Source: Massospora cicadina (taxonomy: Eukaryota > Entomophthoromycota > Entomophthoromycetes > Entomophthorales > Entomophthoraceae). From it: DNA of 64,000 nucleotides. Both the position numbers and the translations under genes were made by a program. Positions 1-9,070 of this stretch are shown piece by piece (positions within the stretch are counted from its first letter, which is position 1; the number at the start of each line of letters is the position of its first letter). A model generated the notes under the pieces. It was not told where the DNA came from, made no database searches, and saw nothing but the letters and a program-made list of their open reading frames with translations. The stretch is taken from the NCBI GenBank assembly GCA_022478985.1, contig JAKSZP010005281.1:124001-188000 (forward strand), written 5' to 3'.

Positions 1-500
1 ACCTTTATTAGATAGTTTGTATCATGCCTTCAGCTGCCCTAATATTCAGAATTTGAGGTTAAGTGGGTTGGTAGTATCTGAGTTTTGGGAGCTAATCCCC
101 ATATTCAATTGGGGTTGATTTAAAGCAAATTTTGATGAATTTTGTATATTCATGGCCGGATTCTATTATACTCCTCCCAGCCCCTGAAGAAATCATTGCA
201 GAATTCTGGGCTTCAGCATCCCTGCAAATTTGGTCAGCATCATTATCTGAGGCTTCAAAATACAAGCCTCCTAGTCACAATGCCTGATTGAACATGCGTT
301 AGTAGTAGGTGCTGCCTTTCTGGGCAGGCATTTGGGGATGATTCACCATCTATTCATGCAGTGTGCATGCAGAGACCAGCTCCTGAAGACCCTGGGCACT
401 AGCCTAGTTCACTTTCCAAGTGAGGTCAGGCAGTGCATATGCGTCTGCACTAACTGGAGGAATGACTTGGCCCAGATCTGCCAAGTGTGAGACTCAAAGT

Positions 501-866
501 TCAGTAGGCCCATGCCCCTTTGTGCTTTGGCTTGAGCAGGGTTTTGAGGGTGATTGTGTCAGGAAAACAGCAAGTTAAATTTAGACTGGCCTTCCAGCCT
601 GAGTACCAAAGAACCCAAATGGCAAACCAGAATGTCAGAGGCACTGCTGCTGGTATGACGGTTATGAGACTAAGAAGGGGTACCACCAATAATTGCATAT
701 GAGCCATAATCGCATATAGACTCCTAGTGAAATACCAGATGAACATGGCCATCAACCCCAAGGGGTGTTGGAATGCCAGCGGAAAAGGCGGTTTTGTTTC
801 TACATAAACAACTAAAATTGGGGAAAGGATTTTTATTAAAAAATAAGGAAGAAAATCGACCAACAA
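501..866 (-). pseudogene. Hydrophobic open frame inside the LINE-A C-terminal region
   Basis: A 121-codon frame without stops, very rich in Leu, Ile, Val, Phe and Trp. It contains several stretches that look like membrane segments, for example PLLSLITVIPAAVPLTFWF. The same frame is open for 110 codons in LINE-B (5449-5781). Related but interrupted sequence occurs at 54440-54660 and 55535-55730 on the plus strand. The neighbouring frames in this stretch contain several stops. It may be a real part of the family-1 LINE protein, a separate small gene carried by the element, or chance openness of a young copy. I do not recognise the protein. Confidence 0.35.
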
Positions 867-1312
867 TTTTCTCAGTGCAAGGCAACTGATTAAACAGTGT
901 TTGATTGTGATGAGTTCAAGCAGGGATTGGGTCCCTCAAATTCACCTACCCAGAGAATATTTTGGGAAATGGGGCAGATAACCTTAATTAGAACTGATAT
1001 CAAAGGATTCAGCGGCAGGCTGAGTCACTGTCAGTTTGACCTTGAACACCTGAACTGAGGCTTGACTGCAAATCTGTCAGTTAGTGTGATGGCATCTGGC
1101 CTGACAAGCAACAAGAAATTCCCAGGGTCACCCCACGTAGGGGTGGTCCCAATTGGTTGGAAACAGGTTTGGGATGCCCAACCCACCCATGCCCAGTCGC
1201 TGAGCCATTCAGTTGGTCAAATGAGTTACATCAGCCGCAACTCCCAATTTGTTGGATAGGGGTTTTAAACTGTCAGCAATATTTTCCAAGAATACCATCT
1301 GCACACTGGGGA

Positions 1313-1745
1313 TCATCCCAACGATTTCAGGAGGTGGTTGGCATCAGCAATTATATTTAGGGCTAAGTCAAAACCATACGCAATTACAGCCAATAATTTG
1401 ACATTTGTCCCTTTTTTGGTATACATTTTCCAATAATCCAGCTTTGATCCCATTGGTGTCAGACCCTTCAACTTTGATTCTGTGATCTCGGTGCAAATTT
1501 CTTTAATCCAGCTGACAAGTTCAACCAAGGTGAGCAAGGGTACTAGGTGAGAAATCCAAAGAGGGAGAGCTGTTACCAAGCGCTTGTCTACCACGTGGGC
1601 GAGGTCGCACTGGTTGATGAGGGGTACATCCACCCTCTTTGGCCCCTTTTATTTGGAAACAGAAAGCGCCCTATTATTCACAGAGGACGTTCCCCTGGAC
1701 TTACATTACCCTTTCCTTTTTCCAAAGGAAGGGCACCACCACCGG
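1313..1745 (-). pseudogene. LINE-A ORF2 segment just after the RT domain
   Basis: A 106-codon open frame (1313-1633) carries the block INQCDLAHVVDKR followed by a segment ending SKLKGLTPMGSKLD. In LINE-B the same block sits at the end of a 167-codon frame that begins within the RT palm/thumb region (6467-6970). It recurs at 53160-53240 and in part at 53430-53470 on the plus strand. By position it corresponds to the stretch after RT in LINE ORF2 proteins that leads to the C-terminal zinc motif. Its function is not known. The copy is truncated upstream by the junction with gypsy-1. Confidence 0.5.
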
Positions 1746-1749
1746 GAAA

Positions 1750-2316
1750 CTACACATGGGCCACATTTTTATGAGCCTTGGGCAATCTGATCGCCATTAC
1801 AGTCACAACTTTTTTTGGGGGGGGACGGGGAGTGGCGAGGTGGGACTCATGGAACGCCTTGACCAGTTCCATGCAATTAGCGTAATCCTGAGCCTTGACC
1901 AAACTATTCTCATAAGCTGGATAACCCTTCCATGCAATGAGATACTGAACTGACCGCTGGGATTTATGGGACGCTAAGATGTTTTCCACCTCGGCTTCTT
2001 CTGCATCCTCTTTTACTATTGGTTCAGGTTCAGCAGGAACGATCTCCTTGAACAGGGACAACTGGAACACGTGAAATATGGGGTGCTGTTCCCAATGAGC
2101 TGGCAGTTTTAACTGGAAAGCACCAATGCCCAAGTCTTCCTCCACCAGGTGGGGAACCAAACGCTTGCTTGTAAACTTCTGGGAAGGTACCTGAATCCGC
2201 AAATGGCAAGTATCTAACATGACATGAGAGCCCACCATTATATCATGACCAGAAAGCCGCTTACAATCTGCAAACTGCTTATAATCATCGATAGCCTTTG
2301 TGAGATGCTCCTGCAC
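1750..2316 (-). pseudogene. pol: gypsy-1 integrase C-terminus with chromodomain
   Basis: A 188-codon frame. Residues about 45-95 correspond to the integrase C-terminal region (GPY/F-type module) ending in FHVFQLSLFK, a common tail of chromovirus integrases. Residues about 110-160 form a chromodomain: VENILASH, then VQYLIAWKGYP, then an E-N-S-L stretch where the family usually has the third aromatic position. In related elements the chromodomain binds modified histone tails and steers integration into heterochromatin. The usual W-E-P/W-E-N segment is changed here, so binding may have been lost. The last about 30 codons run toward the LINE-A junction. Confidence 0.85.
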
Positions 2317-2331
2317 TAAGGACTGAGTAGA

Positions 2332-2880
2332 TCAGATGTGCTCAACATGATCTGCGGCAGCAGGGACCTCTGGATGCAGACAGGGACTGACTGGAAAAGA
2401 GGGATTATAACCCAATTTCACTTCACAGGGAGAAAACCCCGTAGAAGTGTGAGTTCCATTATTGTAGGCAAATTGGGCGAGAGGGAGGCCATCCGCCCAG
2501 GTATCTTGTGCAGCCGCCATGTAACAACGCAAATACTGTTCCAAAATTTGGTTAACCCGCTCAGTTTGTCCATTGGGCTGGGGATGGTACACGGTGGAAT
2601 GACATGGGGTGATTTTCAAGATGGATAAAAGCTCATTCCAGAACTGCACTGTAAATTGGGGCCCATGGTCACTGATGATCTCCTGTGGGAGACCAAACAT
2701 TGAGAATTCATGGCATACAAAGAGACAAGCGGTTTCTTTGGACATGATCGCAGAAGAACAGGGAATAAATAGGGAAAATTTGGTGAAGCAATCAAAATAC
2801 TACCATCACCGCTGTAAACCCATTAGAACATGGGAGTTAAACAATAAAATCCATGGACACTGATGTCCATGGACTCTCCG
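2332..2880 (-). pseudogene. pol: gypsy-1 integrase catalytic core
   Basis: The open frame 2332-2745 contains IISDHGPQF and NGQTERVNQILEQYLRCYM. The Asp (codon 26) and the Glu (codon 62) are separated by 35 residues, the D,D35E arrangement of retroviral-type integrases. The first catalytic Asp lies upstream in SMDFIV at about 2835-2850, in a stretch broken by stops. Integrase joins the cDNA ends to host DNA. The frame is separated from the C-terminal frame by a break near 2320-2332. The core motifs are well kept compared with the frameshifted flanks. Confidence 0.88.
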
Positions 2881-2929
2881 CCTGTTGTAATAGGTGTAGG
2901 AGGCCATTTCTTCAAGAGTGGTCTAACTT

Positions 2930-3760
2930 AGCTCATGCATAGGTAACGCAATCAGCGATCCAGGATGGAACTTCCTTAGTTAAGACCAACCAGTTATAAG
3001 TTCACTTGATCAATTCAATGCATTTCTTGTTGCCCGGATGACCAATCATGGGAGGGTCATGATGTGCGTGAAACATCTCAGCTCTAAGATGTGGAGGAAC
3101 CCAAACCCGTGACCCAAAATAGATGAGACCCATCACCAAGGAATACAGTGAATGTTTGTGTGTTTGAAGGGATAATTGATCAAGTAACTCCATTACATTG
3201 GGGCAGGACATCTGGGCTGCCAAAACCCATGAAATAAGAGAAGCATCAGGAGCTAACTCTACTGAGATGACCACAGGCGGGACAATAGATAGAATTTGGG
3301 TGGTGGGGATCACCATAACCAGTTCCACTTCCTCTGAGTCCATGGGGCAATGGGCCAGGTTGCGGCTAAGGAAGTTGAGAGGCACATTTAATGCACCTTT
3401 TACGAATTTATATCTAAAATTGAAGCTGCATAAATTCTGATAGGTACAGGCATTCCTGTGTGCCAATTTTTGTGGTTTGCAGTAATATAAAAGGGCTTGG
3501 TGGTCCAAATGCACAGTTAACTCATGCTGAGCACCCTGTAGAAGGTACCACCAATGAGTCAACGCCCATGCTACAGCTGCCAATTCCTTATTTTAAATGT
3601 CCCATGATTGCTCAGTTGAGGAAAATTTCTGAGAAGTAGGCAACTGGATGTTCTAAACCATCATGCTCCTAGAGTAGAGCTTCCCCAACTGCTACTGTTG
3701 AAGCATCACAAGCGACAATATATGGTTTGGAGGGGTCCACATGTTTTAGAATAGGGGTGA
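2930..3760 (-). pseudogene. pol: gypsy-1 RNase H and integrase zinc-binding N-terminus
   Basis: CDAS at about 3697-3715 is the start of the RNase H domain (first catalytic Asp). The open frame 3002-3583 continues with VHLDHQAL, where related elements have TDH, and ends the RNase H with NFLSRN, where relatives have ADALSR. Downstream lies an integrase HHCC finger beginning HAHHDPPMIGHPG. The paired cysteines lie past a frame break near 2950-3000, and the second of them appears changed to Tyr. Several substitutions at catalytic-type positions indicate a dead enzyme. Confidence 0.8.
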
Positions 3761-3779
3761 TAAGAATACTTCTTTAATT

Positions 3780-4740
3780 GACTCAAACGCCTACTGGCAC
3801 TTGGGGGTCCAACGGAAAAGCACATTTTTACCTGTGAGGGGGTGGAGCGGAGTGGCTAACTGGGAAAGGGCTGGGGAAAAATTTCTTTAGGAAAATAGTG
3901 GTACCCAAGAAACTCCATAATTGTTTCTGAGTTGTAAGAGTCGGCCACTTACAGATGGCATCTAAACTGTTGGTTGGAATCACATAAATAACTTTAAGAC
4001 CAGGGTTTTCAAGAAAATAACTTCCTCCTTATAAAAATCACCTTTTGAAGGCTTGACGAACAGGCCCGCCTTATGCAAAGCAGCCACAACCGCTTCTAAG
4101 TCTTTAGTGTGTTGTTCTGGAGTTGGGGAATGAACCAAGATGTCATCAATATATGTGACTGAACATGTAAACTGGAGGTCGCCCAGCACACTATCAGTTA
4201 TTCTTTGAAAGGTGGCTGGCGCGTTCTTCAGCTCAAAGGGCAATATGCAGAATTGAAAGATACCTCGTTTTGTACAAATTGCAGTAAGCTATTCTTGACC
4301 TTCCATTACCCATATTTTGTTAAAGGCATTAACAAGATCAAGCTTGGAGAACACATGAGACTTTGCGATCGCTTGACTGATGGTCTGCTCAAGGGGTAAA
4401 GGGTAGGGATCGCTCACTGTAATTTTATTGAGGTGACCATAATTCACGCAGGGATGGAGAGAACCATTGGCCTTCTTGGCAAAAATGATGGGGAGGCAAT
4501 TGGTGACATCTCTTTAAACAACCATCCTTTTTTGAGCATATCGTCCAACCAGGTGTTAAGAGCAGCCTCCTCTTCTGCCATGTGTGGATACAAAGGGCAG
4601 TTGATGTTCACCAACTGTACTGTTGTTTGGAGTCCTAAGTCGAATTTGGTGTGGGGGAAGATGGTCCGCCTTCTTGGAATCAAGGATACTTTAATAGCGC
4701 ATCAATTCTTTAAGAAAATTGGATGGAAGGCCTGAAGGGG
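3780..4740 (-). pseudogene. pol: gypsy-1 reverse transcriptase
   Basis: The frame 4444-4683 holds the RT entry region, including a Y-P-H-M stretch followed by a D-D-M-L-K-K-G-W segment and ASPSFLPRRP. The frame 3980-4243 starts MPFELKNAPATFQR and contains the catalytic box YIDDILVHS at about 4142-4153, both typical of Ty3/gypsy RT. The two parts are in different frames. The intervening VDYRxLN-type block at 4250-4430 is interrupted. The polymerase copies element RNA into cDNA. The catalytic YxDD is intact although the gene is broken. Confidence 0.88.
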
Positions 4741-4877
4741 AAATGAGGGAAGTAATGAAGCTGTGGCATTGTGTTTTCTTGAGGGTATTAGCTAAGGGAA
4801 ATTCTCCCTCCATTTGATCGTTAGCAAATTACAACATATCTGACTCCAAATGAATTCTTAACATGTTGCCAGCGCCA

Positions 4878-5450
4878 CTATTCAACCCACAAGATAACTG
4901 GAAACACCAAGTTTGGAATTGCTGAGAACCGATTGCAAAAGCTGAACAGATGTTCTAAGAAAGAAACTGGCCAACGAACTAGGTATGAGGTCTGGGAGGC
5001 TGAAGAAGCAACCATCACTGAAGGACCTACATCCAGGTCAAGCTCCAATTGTTGGGCTAGTTCAACACTCATAAAATTTCCCGAATCTCCAGTATTTAAC
5101 AAAGCCTCAAAGGAAATGTGATGGGACCTGATACTAATTTTCAAGGGTAGTAATAAGTAAACGAAGTTCTCCTTTAATGGAAGCTATGGTTGAATCTAGT
5201 GATACCAAAGAGATGAAAGTAGAGTTGGGGGAAACCACTAGGTTTATAGTGGGAGTAAACCCTTCACAAGTCATATTTTCAAAACATACTGACATGGGCA
5301 CAATAGACACGGCCACTATGGGATGTGGATCAGAAATTTTGAGTGGTACTAGGATAACATGGCCAGAGTAAAATTTCTTCACAACTTGGTTCAGCTGAAA
5401 AGAAGGGACAATTGCTGTGCCAATATCTATGAGAAAGGTGGAAATGGTTT
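4878..5450 (-). pseudogene. pol: gypsy-1 retropepsin region with two DTG-like motifs
   Basis: The frame 4878-5144 contains EALLNTGDSGNFMS, a variant of the aspartic protease loop D-T/S-G-A with Asp changed to Asn. A second motif, FLIDIGTAIVPSF, occurs upstream at about 5410-5430 and runs into the frame 5134-5382. Either two retropepsin-like units stand in tandem or one is a chance resemblance. No zinc knuckle or capsid-like gag sequence was found before the junction with LINE-B near 5475, so the element is cut inside this region. Confidence 0.6.
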
Positions 5451-5474
5451 AGAATGATGGTTGGTCGATTATGT

Positions 5475-6660
5475 CAATCAAACAGCAAGTTAAATTTAGA
5501 CCAGCCTGCCAGCCTGAGTGCCAAAGCATCCAAATGGCAAACCAGAATGCCAGAGGCACTGCTGCTGGTATGACGGTTATGGGACAAAGAAGGGGTACCA
5601 CCAATAATTGCATATGAGCCATAATCGCATATAGACTCCTAGTGAAATACCAAATGAACATGGCCATCAACCTCAAGGGGTGTTGGAATGCCAGCGGAAA
5701 AGGCGGTTTTGTTTCTACATAAACAACTAAAATTGGGGAAAGGATTTTTATTAAAAAATAAGGAAGAAAATCGACCAACAATTTTCTCAGTGCAAGGCAA
5801 CTGATTAAACAGTGTTTGATTGTGATGAGTTCAAGCAGGGATTGGGTCCCTCAAATTCACCTACCCAGAGAATATTTTGGGAAATGGGGCAGATAACCTT
5901 AATTAGAACTGATATCAAAGGATTCAGCGGCAGGCTGAGTCACTGTCAGTTTGACTTTGAACACCTGAACTGAGGCTTTACTGCAAATCTGTCAGTTAGT
6001 GTGATGGCATCTGGCCTGACAAGCAACAAGAAATTCCCAGGGTCACCCCACATAGAGGCGGTCCTTTTGGTTGGAAATGGGTTCAGGATGCTTAACCTGT
6101 CTGTGCCCAGTCATTGGGCCATTTCTTTGGTCAAATGAGTTACATCAGCCACAACTCCCAATTTTCTGGATAGGGGTTTCAAACTGTTTGCAATGGTTTC
6201 CAAGGATACCATCTGCATGTGAGGATATCCCTGACAATTTTGGGAGGGGGTTGGCATTGGCAATTGTATTGATAGCTAAATTGAAACTGTCTATGATCCC
6301 GGCCAATAATTTGACATTTGTCCTTTTTTGGTATACATTTTCTGATCATCCAGCTTTGATCCCATTGGTGTCAGACCCTTCAACTTTGATTTGGTGATCT
6401 TGGTGCAGATTTCTTTAATCTAGCTGACAAGTTCAACAGAGGTGAGAGAGAGTACTGGGGAGGAATTTAAAGAAGGAGGGCTGTTACACAGCGCTTGTCT
6501 ACCAAGTGGGTGAGGTCGCACTGGTTGATAAGGGGTATAGCCACCCTCTTTGGCCCCTTTTTATTCAGAAATGGGAAGAGCGCCCGATCTACGCACAGGG
6601 GACGTTCCCATGGACTTACATATTGGTTCTGCTTTTGCCTTGAACCAGAAGAAAGTGTGA
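5475..6660 (-). pseudogene. LINE-B ORF2 C-terminal region
   Basis: Direct counterpart of LINE-A 566-1735. It carries the hydrophobic frame at 5449-5781 and, upstream, a stretch with MWGDPGNFLLLVRPDAITLT at about 5990-6060. The same segment, with WGGPGRF, is found at 54060-54120 on the plus strand. A block reading KLGVVADVTHLTK precedes it at about 6125-6160. About 440 bases (5607-6048) are almost identical to LINE-A while the flanks are clearly more diverged. The 3' side ends abruptly at the gypsy-1 junction, so no tail or poly-A is seen. Confidence 0.55.
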
Positions 6661-8290
6661 AGCATGATCTTAATTTATTCTCCAGGTTTGGGCTCATTGG
6701 AAGTACGTGTGCAATGTACCAGAGCTTTGAGAAGATGAAGACATTGATGGCTATTACTTTCTCACTAAGACTTAGGTGCACGTTCTTCCAGCAGGCCATA
6801 CAGGCTGACAAACTTGATAATACCTCCTGCCCAGTTTTGAGCACCAATGTACTTTTTACATTAAAGAGGATTCCAAGGTAGCAGATTGTTTGCGTGTATT
6901 GGATTGGTGCTATGTCAGAAGGTGGGCTGACATTTGGTGCACCAAACCTCATTGTAGCAGTTTTATCCAAGTCAATCTTTGCATTTGATGCTGGCTGATA
7001 TAGGCTTAGGAGCTCCTTGGCACCTTGGAGGATAATCAGAGAGCGATACCCACTATAGTATCATCAGCAAATGCTAACATTTTCAGCAGCCATTGGTTGG
7101 GGGGACTAGGCACCGGAGTTTTGCAGCCACTGCAGCCAAGAGGACAATGGCTGTGAAGTTAAAAAAGATTAGTGACATGAGGTCACCTTGACAGAGACCC
7201 TAGAAAATTGGAATTCATTGGTAAGACCATCAGTAACGATTACCTTTGTTGTCAGGCCTGAGTACAGCATTGAGAGCTATTAGCAGAAGGTTGAGGGGAT
7301 ACCAACTGCCTTTGCCACTGCATGAAGGAAGGACCATGCTACCCAATCATAGGACTTCTCCATGTTGAGGAAAATAAGATAGCCTTGTTCAGATCCCCTT
7401 GGGTCTTGTAGCAACTTCTGGACCATACCAATACTGTCCCAGATAGTGCATCCCGTGATAAACCCATGTTGGGCCTAATGGAGCAATTGCGGTGCCAATG
7501 CCATGAGCTGATTTGATAGGATACATGTGATAAGTATGTAGTTTGCGTTAAATAATGCTATTAAACGCCAGTTCTGAAGTTAACATTGTAGCCCTTCCTT
7601 GTACAAGAGTACAATTTGGGTCTCCTGGCCTCCAGGGATTTGTCATCCAGTTTTCAGGCAAGAGTTGAAGAGGTTGACGAGTTCCAGCACAATGTGGTTG
7701 TGGAAGGCGCTATAGATTTCTGCATATATGTTGTTGGGCCCAGTAATTCATTCTTTAACAACTTCTTTAATGCTCACTTGGCTTCCACAATCGTGATTTT
7801 GGTGGACAACTTAAAGACATCATCTGGTGAGCAGGCCCCAAGTGCCAGCTTTGCCAGGTCAATTAGGGCTTCTGTTGACATTTTGCTCATCTTGTAGCAT
7901 CAGAATAATTTGCCATAAAATCATTCAATTTTTAATATGATTAATTCAGGGTTGGATGTCACTTCTCCTGTCAGGGTTTCTACCTCCCAGATCTAAGCCT
8001 TGGTTTGGATTTCCTTGAGGGAAGCTAGGCCCTCCTTGGTCATCCTCTCCATTAAGTTTTGATATTAATAGGAAGCATTAACCCGGTGCTATGAGTCCTG
8101 TTTAGTCATTAAAGCCCAATGGCATTTGTGAGTCGTTCAGTATTCACTCCACCAGTCTTTGCTGTCTCGCTGAGAAAGCTTCAGGTGCTCCAGGGCATCC
8201 TTCAGGTGCTTTGCAGCGGTATTTAATTTTTAGGTCTTTGCTTTTTCGAGATTCATACTAATATACTTTATTTTTCTCCCAGATCAAAAC
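6467..8290 (-). pseudogene. LINE-B reverse transcriptase
   Basis: RT of the non-LTR type. The catalytic box reads AFADDTIVG at about 7050-7074. The strand before it (about 7180-7200) encodes a degenerate GDLMSLIFF stretch, where LINEs have G-D-P-L-S-P-L-L-F. The frame 6467-6970 holds the RT thumb side, TICYLGILF and KLWYIAHVLPMS, and runs on to VAIPLINQCDLTHLVDK. An EKSYD-type block, known from LINE-C as MEKAYNWVAW, lies at about 7340-7375. In LINEs this enzyme performs target-primed reverse transcription. Stops and shifts occur throughout. Confidence 0.85.
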
Positions 8291-8292
8291 CA

Positions 8293-9070
8293 TCATTCCA
8301 GGGGATCAATTCCTGGTTGGTGGTCCAAATATACGACCAGTAAATCAAGTCCAGCTTTGATTGTCCGGTGCCACTCCCTATCCTTCAGTGTGGCTGGTGT
8401 AGTACGCCATTCACGGTGCTTCAGGGGTTCATCCAGGCTAATGTCTACATGGATGAAAATATGGCTACTTTCAGAGTTTATATTAACCTTGTTGTTGGAC
8501 ATTAGCGGCTTGAGGTTGGATGAAACCATCACGTAGTCCAGGCACAATTTGTCTACGGTGCCCCACTAGAGTCATATGGCTATCTTGTGAGGTTAGATGA
8601 AACGTCCTCCTCCTTGTTTTTGTAAGGCAAATCCCTGAATTTGACCAGGTACTTAAGCATATCATTGGCCTTACAATTGGGCCGCTCATTTGTCAAGAAA
8701 ATATTCAACTCATGTTCATCCAACAGTTCAGGTCTTTTGCTATGACCATGGCTGCCTTGGTTTGACCTCCAATAAAAATTGCCAAATAAGTTGTTTTCAT
8801 GGGGCTTTGGTGGGTCATATACAGTGACCACTCAAAGGTTTCTACCAGTTTTCTTATTTGTAGCAGCCACCACTAGGATCCGTCCGCCATGGGTCTCCAT
8901 CATGAACACCAGGTCTACGTTTTTGTTAAGTGAAATGATGATAACCTGATCTGTATAGAGGGTTTGACACCCTATTTGATGGGACCACAGGTGATTAGTT
9001 GCATTGCAGCTTGAGTTTAGTATCAGCTCCTTTTAGTTGCCTACTTTGTTTTGGAATTTAAAATTAAATC
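8293..9070 (-). pseudogene. LINE-B apurinic-type endonuclease domain
   Basis: The frames 8580-8831 and 8293-8547 give the C-terminal half of an exonuclease-endonuclease-phosphatase domain: VVTVYDPPKPHENN, then LCLDYVMVSSNLK, then a degenerate S-H segment at the usual SDH site. The N-terminal half at 8870-8960 contains VDLVFMMETHGGRILV, matching the catalytic Glu (Q-E-T/M-E-T) region. The enzyme nicks target DNA to prime reverse transcription. LINE-C has a parallel stretch at 41542-41724 with SLLDYMIVSSDLK. Frames are broken between the two halves. Confidence 0.8.

Larger units (their letters stand above)
1..1745 (-). mobile_element. LINE-A, 3' part of a family-1 non-LTR retrotransposon
   Basis: This is the region downstream of the reverse transcriptase in family-1 LINEs. 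It aligns by eye with LINE-B: positions 566-1735 match 5483-6640. Positions 181-480 match the LINE fragment at 26640-26930. The C-terminal zinc motif seen in that fragment would lie left of the window. The upstream (RT) side stops at about 1740-1755, where gypsy-1 sequence begins, so the copy is truncated on its 5' side. Calling it LINE rests on LINE-B, where the same sequence follows an RT domain without a break. Many stops are present. Confidence 0.7.
1755..5470 (-). mobile_element. gypsy-1: LTR-less Ty3/gypsy chromovirus remnant
   Basis: Reading on the minus strand from 5450 to 1755 the order is protease, reverse transcriptase, RNase H, integrase, chromodomain. This is the Ty3/gypsy order with the chromodomain that marks chromoviruses. 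No gag is seen. The upstream end stops within or just before the protease at about 5450-5475. The downstream end stops just after the chromodomain at about 1750. No LTR pair is visible: both flanks are family-1 LINE sequence, and the two LINE pieces are direct repeats of each other. The element is therefore a truncated internal fragment, probably left by rearrangement. Confidence 0.85.

Noticed and set aside
566..6640. The 1.2 kb direct repeats around gypsy-1 as its LTRs
   Set aside because: In LINE-B the repeat continues without a break into a LINE RT, it lacks TG...CA ends at the junctions, and no primer site or polypurine tract lies beside it.
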